This document shows positions 15,610 through 26,749 of a DNA stretch of 64,000 bases, piece by piece (within the stretch, counting starts at the first letter, position 1; each line of letters starts with the position of its first letter). The translations under genes were made by a program, and so were the position numbers. Source of the stretch: Nemertoderma westbladi. Its lineage: Eukaryota; Xenacoelomorpha; Nemertodermatida; Nemertodermatidae. The stretch is taken from the NCBI GenBank assembly GCA_032718475.1, contig JAUCBJ010001739.1, positions 1-64,000 of the forward strand, in the 5' to 3' direction. A model generated the notes under the pieces. It worked only from the letters and a program-made list of their open reading frames with translations. It did not search any database and was not told where the DNA came from.

Positions 15610-18600
15610 CTAACTTTCACTTTCAGAGTTGTATGTATGGCTATTCCGTATGCAATAACTAACTTTCACTTTCACAGTTGTATGGCTATTCCGTATGCAA
15701 TAACTAACTTTCACTTTCACAGTAGTATGGCTATTCCGTATACAATAACTAACTTTCACTTTCACAGTTGTATGGCTATTCCGTATGCAATAAGTAACTT
15801 TCACTTTCACAGTTGTATGGCTATTCCGTATGCAATAACTAACTTTCACTTTCACAGTTGTATGGCTATTCCGTATTCAATAACTAACTTTCACTTTCAC
15901 AGTTGAATGGCTATTCCGTATGCAATAACTAACTTTCACTTTAACAGTTGTATGGCTATTCCGTATGCAATAACTAACTTTCACTTTCAGAGTTGTATGT
16001 ATGGCTATTCCGTATGCAATAACTAACTTTCACTTTCACAGTTGTATGGCTATTCCGTATGCAATAACTAACTTTCACTTTCACAGTTGTATGGCTATTC
16101 CGTATGCAATAACTAACTTTCACTTTCACAGTTGTATGGCTATTCCGTATGGAATAACTAACTTTCACTTTAACAGTTGTATGGCTATTCCGTATGCAAT
16201 AACTAACTTTCACTTTAACAGTTGTATGTATGGCTATTCCGTATGCAATAACTAACTTTCACTTTCACAGTTGTATGGCTATTCCGTATGGAATAACTAA
16301 CTTTCACTTTAACAGTTGTATGGCTATTCCGTATGCAATAACTAACTTTCACTTTAACAGTTGTATGTATGGCTATTACGTATGCAATAACTAACTTTCA
16401 CTTTCACAGTTGTATGGCTATTCCGTATGGAATAACTAACTTTCACTTTAACAGTTGTATGGCTATTCCGTATGCAATAACTAACTTTCACTTTAACAGT
16501 TGTATGTATGGCTATTCCGTATGCAATAACTAACTTTCACTTTCAGAGTTGTATGTATGGCTATTCCGTATGCAATAACTAACTTTCACTTTCACAGTTG
16601 TATGGCTATTCCGTATGCAATAACTAACTTTCACTTTCACAGTTGTATGGCTATTCCGTATGCAATAACTAACTTTCACTTTCAGAGTTGTATGTATGGC
16701 TATTCCGTATGCAATAACTAACTTTCACTTTCACAGTTGTATGGCTATTCCGTATGCAATAACTAACTTTCACTTTCACAGTTGTATGGCTTTTCCGTAT
16801 GCAATAACTAACTTTCACTTTCAGAGTTGTATGTATGGCTATTCCGTATGCAATAACTAACTTTCACTTTCACAGTTGTATGGCTATTCCGTATGCAATA
16901 ACTAACTTTCACTTTCACAGTTGTATGGCTTTTCCGTATGCAATAACTAACTTTCACTTTCACAGTTGTATGGCTATTCCGTATGCAATAACTAACTTTC
17001 ACTTTCACAGTTGTATGGCTATTCCGTATGCAATAACTAACTTTCACTTTCACAGTTGTATGGCTATTCCGTATGCAATAACTAACTTTCACTTTCAGAG
17101 TTGTATGGCTATTCCGTATGCAATAACTAACTTTCACTTTCACAGTTGTATGGCTATTCCGTATGCAATAACTAACTTTCACTTTCACAGTTGTATGGCT
17201 ATTCCGTATGCAATAACTAACTTTCACTTTCAGAGTTGTATGGCTATTCCGTATGCAATAACTAACTTTCACTTTCACAGTTGTATGGCTATTCCGTATG
17301 CAATAACTAACTTTCACTTTCACAGTTGTATGGCTATTCCGTATGCAATAACTAACTTTCACTTTCACAGTTGTATGGCTTTTCCGTATGCAATAACTAA
17401 CTTTCACTTTCACAGTTGTATGGCTATTCCGTATGCAATAACTAACTTTCACTTTCACAGTTGTATGGCTATTCCGTATGCAATAACTAACTTTCACTTT
17501 CACAGTTGTATGGCTATTCCGTATGCAATAACTAACTTTCACTTTCAGAGTTGTATGGCTATTCCGTATGCAATAACTAACTTTAACTTTCAGAGTTGTA
17601 TGGCTATTCCGTATGCAATAACTAACTTTCACTTTCACAGTTGTATGGCTATTCCGTATGCAATAACTAACTTTCACTTTCAGAGTTGTATGGCTATTCC
17701 GTATGCAATAACTAACTTTCACTTTCACAGTTGTATGGCTATTCCGTATGCAATAACTAACTTTCACTTTCACAGTTGTATGGCTATTCCGTATGCAATA
17801 ACTAACTTTCACTTTCACAGTTGTATGGCTTTTCCGTATGCAATAACTAACTTTCACTTTCACAGTTGTATGGCTATTCCGTATGCAATAACTAACTTTC
17901 ACTTTCACAGTTGTATGGCTATTCCGTATGCAATAACTAACTTTCACTTTCACAGTTGTATGGCTATTCCGTATGCAATAACTAACTTTCACTTTCAGAG
18001 TTGTATGGCTATTCCGTATGCAATAACTAACTTTAACTTTCAGAGTTGTATGGCTATTCCGTATGCAATAACTAACTTTCACTTTCACAGTTGTATGGCT
18101 ATTCCGTATGCAATAACTAACTTTCACTTTCACAGTTGTATGGCTATTCCGTATGCAATAACTAACTTTCACTTTCACAGTTGTATGTATGGCTATTCCG
18201 TATGCAATAACTAACTTTCACTTTCACAGTTGTATGGCTATTCCGTATGCAATAAATAACTTTCACTTTCACAGTTGTATGGCTATTCCGTATGCAATAA
18301 CTAACTTTCACTTTCAGAGTTGTATGGCTATTCCGTATGCAATAACTAACTTTCACTTTCACAGTTGTATGGCTATTCCGTATGCAATAACTAACTTTCA
18401 CTTTCACAGTTGTATGGCTATTCCGTATGCAATAACTAACTTTCACTTTCACAGTTGTATGGCTATTCCGTATGCAATAACTAACTTTCACTTTCACAGT
18501 TGTATGGCTATTCCGTATGCAATAACTAACTTTCACTTTCACAGTTGTATGGCTATTCCGTATGCAATAACTAACTTTCACTTTCACAGTTGTATGGCTA

Positions 18601-18857
18601 TTCCGTATGCAATAACTAACTTTCACTTTCACAGTTGTATGGCTATTCCGTATGCAATAACTAACTTTCACTTTCACAGTTGTATGGCTATTCCGTATGC
18701 AATAACTAACTTTCACTTTCACAGTTGTATGGCTATTCCGTATGCAATAACTAACTTTCACTTTCACAGTTGTATGGCTATTCCGTATGCAATAACTAAC
18801 TTTCACTTTCACAGTTGTATGGCTATTCAATATGCAATAACTAACTTTCACTTTCAC
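15610..18857 (+). repeat. Large satellite segmental duplication, copy 1
   Basis: Private unit variants here recur in the same order about 5.1-5.4 kb downstream. They are a GTATTCAATAACT unit followed by a TTGAATGG junction, an AATAAGTAAC unit, units with GGCTTTTCC, two CTTTAACTTTCAG units and an AATAAATAAC unit. The offset is 5,113 bp for the block at 15.64-16.26 kb and 5,399 bp for the block at 16.81-18.86 kb. The two copies therefore differ by indels of whole units between those blocks. Confidence 0.85.
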
Positions 18858-20722
18858 GAGTTGTATGGCTATTCCGTATGCAATAACTAACTTTCACTTT
18901 CACAGTTGTATGGCTATTCCGTATGCAATAACTAACTTTCACTTTCACAGTTGTATGTATTGCTATTCCGTATGTAATAACTAACTTTCACTTTCACAGT
19001 TGTATGTATGGCTATTCCGTATGCAATAACTAACTTTCACTTTCACAGTTGTATGGCTATTCCGTATGCAATAACTAACTTTCACTTTCACAGTTGTATG
19101 TATTGCTATTCCGTATGTAATAACTAACTTTCACTTTCACAGTTGTATGTATGGCTATTCCGTATGCAATAACTAACTTTCACTTTCACAGTTGTATGGC
19201 TATTCCGTATGCAATAACTAACTTTCACTTTCACAGTTGTATGGCTATTCCGTATGCAATAACTAACTTTCACTTTCACAGTTGTATGGCTATTCCGTAT
19301 GCAATAACTAACTTTCACTTTCACAGTTGTATGGCTATTCCGTATGCAATAACTAACTTTCACTTTCACAGTTGTATGGCTATTCCGTATGCAATAACTA
19401 ACTTTCACTTTCACAGTTGTATGGCTATTCCGTATGCAATAACTAACTTTCACTTTCACAGTTGTATGTATTGCTATTCCGTATGTAATAACTAACTTTC
19501 ACTTTCACAGTTGTATGGCTATTCCGTATGCAATAACTAACTTTCACTTTCACAGTTGTATGGCTATTCCGTATGCAATAACTAACTTTCACTTTCACAG
19601 TTGTATGGCTATTCAATATGCAATAACTAACTTTCACTTTCACAGTTGTATGGCTATTCCGTATGCAATAACTAACTTTCACTTTCACAGTTGTATGGCT
19701 ATTCCGTATGCAATAACTAACTTTCACTTTCACAGTTGTATGTATTGCTATTCCGTATGTAATAACTAACTTTCACTTTCACAGTTGTATGTATGGCTAT
19801 TCCGTATGCAATAACTAACTTTCACTTTCACAGTTGTATGGCTATTCCGTATGTAATAACTAACTTTCACTTTCACAGTTGTATGGCTATTCCGTATGCA
19901 ATAACTAACTTTCACTTTCACAGTTGTATGGCTATTCCGTATGTAATAACTAACTTTCACTTTCACAGTTATATGGCTATTCCGTATGCAATAACTAACT
20001 TTCACTTTCACAGTTGTATGTATGGCTATTCCGTATGCAATAACTAACTTTCACTTTCACAGTTGTATGGCTATTCCGTATGTAATAACTAACTTTCACT
20101 TTCACAGTTGTATGGCTATTCCGTATGCAATAACTAACTTTCACTTTCACAGTTGTATGGCTATTCCGTATGCAATAACTAACTTTCACTTTCACAGTTG
20201 TATGGCTATTCCGTATGCAATAACTAACTTTCACTTTCACAGTTGTATGGCTATTCCGTATGCAATAACTAACTTTCACTTTCACAGTTGTATGGCTATT
20301 CCGTATGCAATAACTAACTTTCACTTTCACAGTTGTATGGCTATTCCGTATTCAATAACTAACTTTCACTTTCACAGTTGTATGGCTATTCCGTATGCAA
20401 TAACTAACTTTCACTTTCACAGTTGTATGGCTATTCCGTATTCAATAACTAACTTTCACTTTCACAGTTGTATGGCTATTCCGTATGCAATAACTAACTT
20501 TCACTTTCAGGGTTGTATGTATGGCTATGCCGTATGCAATAACTAACTTTCACTTTCACAGTTGTATGGCTATTCCGTATGCAATAACTAACTTTCACTT
20601 TCACAGTTGTATGGCTTTTCCGTATGCAATAACTAACTTTCACTTTAACAGTTGTATGGCTATTCCGTATGCAATAACTAACTTTCACTTTAACAGTTGT
20701 ATGGCTATTCCGTATGCAATAA

Positions 20723-23700
20723 CTAACTTTCACTTTCAGAGTTGTATGTATGGCTATTCCGTATGCAATAACTAACTTTCACTTTCACAGTTGTATGGCT
20801 ATTCCGTATGCAATAACTAACTTTCACTTTCACAGTTGTATGGCTATTCCGTATACAATAACTAACTTTCACTTTCACAGTTGTATGGCTATTCCGTATG
20901 CAATAAGTAACTTTCACTTTCACAGTTGTATGGCTATTCCGTATGCAATAACTAACTTTCACTTTCACAGTTGTATGGCTATTCCGTATTCAATAACTAA
21001 CTTTCACTTTCACAGTTGAATGGCTATTCCGTATGCAATAACTAACTTTCACTTTAACAGTTGTATGGCTATTCCGTATGCAATAACTAACTTTCACTTT
21101 CAGAGTTGTATGTATGGCTATTCCGTATGCAATAACTAACTTTCACTTTCACAGTTGTATGGCTATTCCGTATGCAATAACTAACTTTCACTTTCACAGT
21201 TGTATGGCTATTCCGTATGCAATAACTAACTTTCACTTTCACAGTTGTATGGCTATTCCGTATGGAATAACTAACTTTCACTTTAACAGTTGTATGGCTA
21301 TTCCGTATGCAATAACTAACTTTCACTTTAACAGTTGTATGTATGGCTATTCCGTATGCAATAACTAACTTTCACTTTCAGAGTTGTATGTATGGCTATT
21401 CCGTATGCAATAACTAACTTTCACTTTCACAGTTGTATGGCTATTCCGTATGCAATAACTAACTTTCACTTTCACAGTTGTATGGCTATTCCGTATGCAA
21501 TAACTAACTTTCACTTTCAGAGTTGTATGGCTATTCCGTATGCAATAACTAACTTTCACTTTAACAGTTGTATGTATGGCTATTCCGTATGCAATAACTA
21601 ACTTTCACTTTCAGAGTTGTATGTATGGCTATTCCGTATGCAATAACTAACTTTCACTTTCACAGTTGTATGGCTATTCCGTATGGAATAACTAACTTTC
21701 ACTTTCACAGTTGTATGGCTATTCCGTATGCAATAACTAACTTTCACTTTAACAGTTGTATGTATGGCTATTCCGTATGCAATAACTAACTTTCACTTTC
21801 AGAGTTGTATGTATGGCTATTCCGTATGGAATAACTAACTTTCACTTTAACAGTTGTATGGCTATTCCGTATGCAATAACTAACTTTCACTTTAACAGTT
21901 GTATGTATGGCTATTCCGTATGCAATAACTAACTTTCACTTTCAGAGTTGTATGTATGGCTATTCCGTATGCAATAACTAACTTTCACTTTCACAGTTGT
22001 ATGGCTATTCCGTATGCAATAACTAACTTTCACTTTCACAGTTGTATGGCTATTCCGTATGCAATAACTAACTTTCACTTTCAGAGTTGTATGTATGGCT
22101 ATTCCGTATGCAATAACTAACTTTCACTTTCACAGTTGTATGGCTATTCCGTATGCAATAACTAACTTTCACTTTCACAGTTGTATGGCTTTTCCGTATG
22201 CAATAACTAACTTTCACTTTCAGAGTTGTATGTATGGCTATTCCGTATGCAATAACTAACTTTCACTTTCACAGTTGTATGGCTATTCCGTATGCAATAA
22301 CTAACTTTCACTTTCACAGTTGTATGGCTTTTCCGTATGCAATAACTAACTTTCACTTTCACAGTTGTATGGCTATTCCGTATGCAATAACTAACTTTCA
22401 CTTTCACAGTTGTATGGCTATTCCGTATGCAATAACTAACTTTCACTTTCACAGTTGTATGGCTATTCCGTATGCAATAACTAACTTTCACTTTCAGAGT
22501 TGTATGGCTATTCCGTATGCAATAACTAACTTTCACTTTCACAGTTGTATGGCTATTCCGTATGCAATAACTAACTTTCACTTTCACAGTTGTATGGCTA
22601 TTCCGTATGCAATAACTAACTTTCACTTTCAGAGTTGTATGGCTATTCCGTATGCAATAACTAACTTTCACTTTCACAGTTGTATGGCTATTCTGTATGC
22701 AATAACTAACTTTCACTTTCACAGTTGTATGGCTATTCCGTATGCAATAACTAACTTTCACTTTCACAGTTGTATGGCTTTTCCGTATGCAATAACTAAC
22801 TTTCACTTTCACAGTTGTATGGCTATTCCGTATGCAATAACTAACTTTCACTTTCACAGTTGTATGGCTATTCCGTATGCAATAACTAACTTTCACTTTC
22901 ACAGTTGTATGGCTATTCCGTATGCAATAACTAACTTTCACTTTCAGAGTTGTATGGCTATTCCGTATGCAATAACTAACTTTAACTTTCAGAGTTGTAT
23001 GGCTATTCCGTATGCAATAACTAACTTTCACTTTCACAGTTGTATGGCTATTCCGTATGCAATAACTAACTTTCACTTTCAGAGTTGTATGGCTATTCCG
23101 TATGCAATAACTAACTTTCACTTTCACAGTTGTATGGCTATTCCGTATGCAATAACTAACTTTCACTTTCACAGTTGTATGGCTATTCCGTATGCAATAA
23201 CTAACTTTCACTTTCACAGTTGTATGGCTTTTCCGTATGCAATAACTAACTTTCACTTTCACAGTTGTATGGCTATTCCGTATGCAATAACTAACTTTCA
23301 CTTTCACAGTTGTATGGCTATTCCGTATGCAATAACTAACTTTCACTTTCACAGTTGTATGGCTATTCCGTATGCAATAACTAACTTTCACTTTCAGAGT
23401 TGTATGGCTATTCCGTATGCAATAACTAACTTTAACTTTCAGAGTTGTATGGCTATTCCGTATGCAATAACTAACTTTCACTTTCACAGTTGTATGGCTA
23501 TTCCGTATGCAATAACTAACTTTCACTTTCACAGTTGTATGGCTATTCCGAATGCAATAACTAACTTTCACTTTCACAGTTGTATGTATGGCTATTCCGT
23601 ATGCAATAACTAACTTTCACTTTCACAGTTGTATGGCTATTCCGTATGCAATAAATAACTTTCACTTTCACAGTTGTATGGCTATTCCGTATGCAATAAC

Positions 23701-24346
23701 TAACTTTCACTTTCAGAGTTGTATGGCTATTCCGTATGCAATAACTAACTTTCACTTTCACAGTTGTATGGCTATTCCGTATGCAATAACTAACTTTCAC
23801 TTTCACAGTTGTATGGCTATTCCGTATGCAATAACTAACTTTCACTTTCACAGTTGGATGGCTATTCCGTATGCAATAACTAACTTTCACTTTCACAGTT
23901 GTATGGCTATTCCGTATGCAATAACTAACTTTCACTTTCAGAGTTGTATGGCTATTCCGTATGCAATAACTAACTTTCACTTTCACAGTTGTATGGCTAT
24001 TCCGTATGCAATAACTAACTTTCACTTTCACAGTTGTATGGCTATTCCGTATGCAATAACTAACTTTCACTTTCACAGTTGTATGGCTATTCCGTATGCA
24101 ATAACTAACTTTCACTTTCACAGTTGTATGGCTATTCCGTATGCAATAACTAACTTTCACTTTCACAGTTGTATGGCTATTCCGTATGCAATAACTAACT
24201 TTCACTTTCACAGTTGTATGGCTATTCCGTATGCAATAACTAACTTTCACTTTCACAGTTGTATGGCTATTCTGTATGCAATAACTAACTTTCACTTTCA
24301 CAGTTGTATGGCTATTCCGTATGCAATAACTAACTTTCACTTTCAC
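20723..24346 (+). repeat. Large satellite segmental duplication, copy 2
   Basis: This is the second copy of the block described at 15.61-18.86 kb, with the same rare units in the same order. It differs by a few substitutions (TATTCTGTATGC near 22690, CCGAATGC near 23550) and by extra units near 21.4-22.2 kb and 23.9-24.2 kb. High identity over more than 2 kb indicates a recent unequal exchange or replication slippage on a multi-kilobase scale. Confidence 0.85.
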
Positions 24347-24821
24347 AGTTGTATGGCTATTCCGTATTCAATAACTAACTTTCACTTTCACAGTTGTATG
24401 GCTATTCCGTATGAAATAACTAACTTTCACTTTCACAGTTGTATGACTATTCCGTATGCAATAACTAACTTTCACTTTCACAGTTGTATGGCTATTCCGT
24501 ATGCAATAACTAACTTTCACTTTCACAGTTGTATGGCTATTCCGTATACAATAACTAACTTTCACTTTCAGAGTTGTATGTATGGCTATTCCGTATGCAA
24601 TAACTAACTTTCACTTTCACAGTTGTATGGCTATTCCGTATGCAATAACTAACTTTCACTTTCACAGTTGTATGTATGGCTATTCCGTATGCAATAACTA
24701 ACTTTCACTTTCACAGTTGTATGGCTATTCCGTATGCAATAACTAACTTTCACTTTCACAGTTGTATGGCTATTCCGTATGTAATAACTAACTTTCACTT
24801 TCACAGTTGTATGGCTATTCC

Positions 24822-25179
24822 ATGGCTCTCTACTATCAACGCAACTATCATATTTCACTCAAATAGATCTAGATCTTTGTTACCATTACAGTTCCATATT
24901 GTTTCCACACAGTTACAGTATTCACTCAATAATTAGTAATAATATATGTATAATATGTATAATATAGACTAATATAGAACTGATAAACTACAGAGATACA
25001 TATAAATCGACAATATAATTTAACTAAAGTGGAACAGTTGACCAATTTTGTGGAAGTTTCAACATGTTTTACGGAATAACTCTACGGAACCTCTGATTAT
25101 AAGCGTATGTTACTATGTTTACGAGTTTTAACTATTGATAATAAATATAATTACAATACAAACATATTTTCTTCTTTAG
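24822..25179 (+). other. Non-repetitive AT-rich spacer, probable intron end
   Basis: No gene is visible. The stretch is AT-rich and ends in a good 3' splice site, TTTTCTTCTTTAG, at 25167-25179. If the receptor has upstream exons, which its lack of a signal peptide here suggests, this spacer and the satellite array both lie in an intron of the receptor. Confidence 0.6.
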
Positions 25180-25800
25180 ACAAACCACATTGGATTCACA
25201 ATAATACAAAAGAGCGAACTGTTACAGGAGTTTTTGGGAAGGAGGTTAACCTAACATGTACAATGGAAAGTTATCCAGCTGTTATTGACAATAAATGGTT
25301 TAATCAAACTGAGTTAAATAAGAAGCTGCCCGATGGTGATAAATATAGAACATCAGTCGTAGTGGAGAACTCTGAGTATAAAAGTACTGCTGTTTTAAAT
25401 CTAACTATATATGATGTAACGATAGATGATATTAATCAAATTTACTTTGGGAGGGTTGAAAATGGTATCGGTAATTTTGGTGAATGTAACATTAAGTTGG
25501 AAGCTATAGGACGTCCACATATGCCGACTGGAGTTAAAGTGGAAGCAGTTGATAATTCCAGAGTTATAGTTAGTTGGACACCAGGATTCAATGGTGGATC
25601 TAATCAATGGTTTAGAGTTGAGTACAACAACAGTAACGGAAATATTGTTACTACAACAACAGGAAATACAACTGATTCAACCATAATCGTCTCAGGATTA
25701 CCCAATGAACGACATTATTTCACCGTGGTGGCCTGTAATGAGTTCGGCTGTCGGAAACCAACTCCTGTAATAGAAGGCGAACCAACAACAGCAACAATAG
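25180..25800 (+). CDS. Receptor exon encoding an Ig-like and an FN3 domain
   Basis: This internal exon has 621 bases, is bounded by TTCTTTAG and G|GTAAGAT, and is phase 1 at both ends, as is usual for Ig and FN3 modules. The open frame runs through without stops. Residues about 10-110 look Ig-like: a Cys in LTCTME, a Trp in NKWFNQ, and a closing strand reading IYFGRVENGIG. Where most Ig domains have the second Cys (Y-x-C) this one has Gly; another Cys sits a little later in GECNIK. Residues about 113-205 fit FN3 (VIVSWTPG, FRVEYN, a late Leu in SGLPNE, and YFTVVACNEFG). Several N-glycosylation sequons support an extracellular location. No signal peptide is present, so earlier exons must lie upstream, probably outside the window. 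Nephrin-, Kirre- or hemicentin-like surface proteins are the nearest general type; no orthologue is claimed. Confidence 0.8.
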
Positions 25801-26054
25801 GTAAGATATAATATGTTAACTTTTATACAATCTTGTGTTCAACAAAGTATATTTTTGACAGACCAATATCAAGCAATTAAAATAAAATGTGTTTTTTTAT
25901 GCGTTCCTATTACTTTATTTTATCATGATAACTTTTATACATAATATAGAAAGAATAACCTGTCTGTTACTGAAACCGTGTCATTTGAGAGAGATTAATG
26001 TTAAACTGTAACAAAACTGATCCATTGCGTGAACACTTCGACAGTTTCCAGATA

Positions 26055-26210
26055 ATGTCTGAACGTATAAAGCATAAGCTCTAAGGATGGTATACTTGAG
26101 CATGTGAATAACTTCTGCTACCTGGGATCATGGATCCGGAAGTCAGGTGCTTTCTAATTCGTAGGGGAGGCATAGGCAGCGTTGAATGGGATGTCCAGGA
26201 TTTGAAGTCA
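26055..26210 (+). pseudogene. Decayed LINE fragment (reverse-transcriptase C-terminal region)
   Basis: About 150 bases match the LINE at 29840-30000, including a shared run GGGATCATGGATCCGGAAGT and AGCATAAGCTC. Small deletions and substitutions break the frame. It is an older copy of the family that later inserted nearby, and it is cut off at the left end of the foldback element at 26215. Confidence 0.8.
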
Positions 26211-26749
26211 AATAGGATATACAGCTCCCTTACTGGTAACTAATTACTCTTATCTATATCCAGACAACTTTATCGTTGACCTTTGACCCCCAATTAGCTT
26301 TAACCAAGCAACTGCTTATTAATAATAGTTGTATCCAAGCGCCCCGCCCCCCTCTCGTAACACCTCTGATTACTAATTACTCTTACCTATATCCAGCCGT
26401 ATGCAGTTCCATAGTCTGCCGCTAGAGGGCGTATTATTTGAAAATTAACATCTTCTCTAGCTTTGTTATTTACAATCCGCAAAACTATGAAGTTATATTG
26501 CTTAAGAGTTCTAAGGGGCGAGCCATGCGACAAGATATTTGAGACTTATGTGAATTCAACGCAACCACTTCACCAAGGTGGAACAGTAACCTTCGAATTT
26601 GTTCGTTGACGTTCGAATTTGTAAGACTCTCATTTAAGACCTGATACAGACTATGCCTCACTGAGGCACTGAGGCACAGACTATACCTCACTGAGTCATA
26701 GACTATGCCACACTGAGGCGCAGACTATGCCTCACTGATGCACTGAGAC

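Larger units (their letters stand above)
1..24821 (+). repeat. 45-49 bp tandem satellite array, about 540 copies, intron-like unit
   Basis: Head-to-tail copies fill the stretch without a break and continue off the left edge. The common unit is 45 bp: GTATGGCTATTCCGTATGC, then AATAACTAAC, then TTTCACTTTCACAG, then TT. A 49 bp form carries an extra TATG (GTATGTATGG). Variant classes are TATACA or TATGTA for TATGCA, CTATTTTTCTC for CTAACTTTCAC, TGTCTATT for TGGCTATT, and AACAG or CAGAG for CACAG. The CTATTTTTCTC class is common before about 15.5 kb and essentially absent after it. Because 45 is divisible by 3 and the unit lacks stops in one frame on each strand, long apparent ORFs occur on both strands; these are artefacts of the period. 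The array ends in a partial unit beside non-repetitive sequence. The last recognisable copy lies about 360 bp before a receptor exon on the same strand. Confidence 0.97.

Noticed and set aside
1-24821. CRISPR-like array
   Set aside because: There are no variable spacers; units are contiguous and near identical, and the sequence is eukaryotic.
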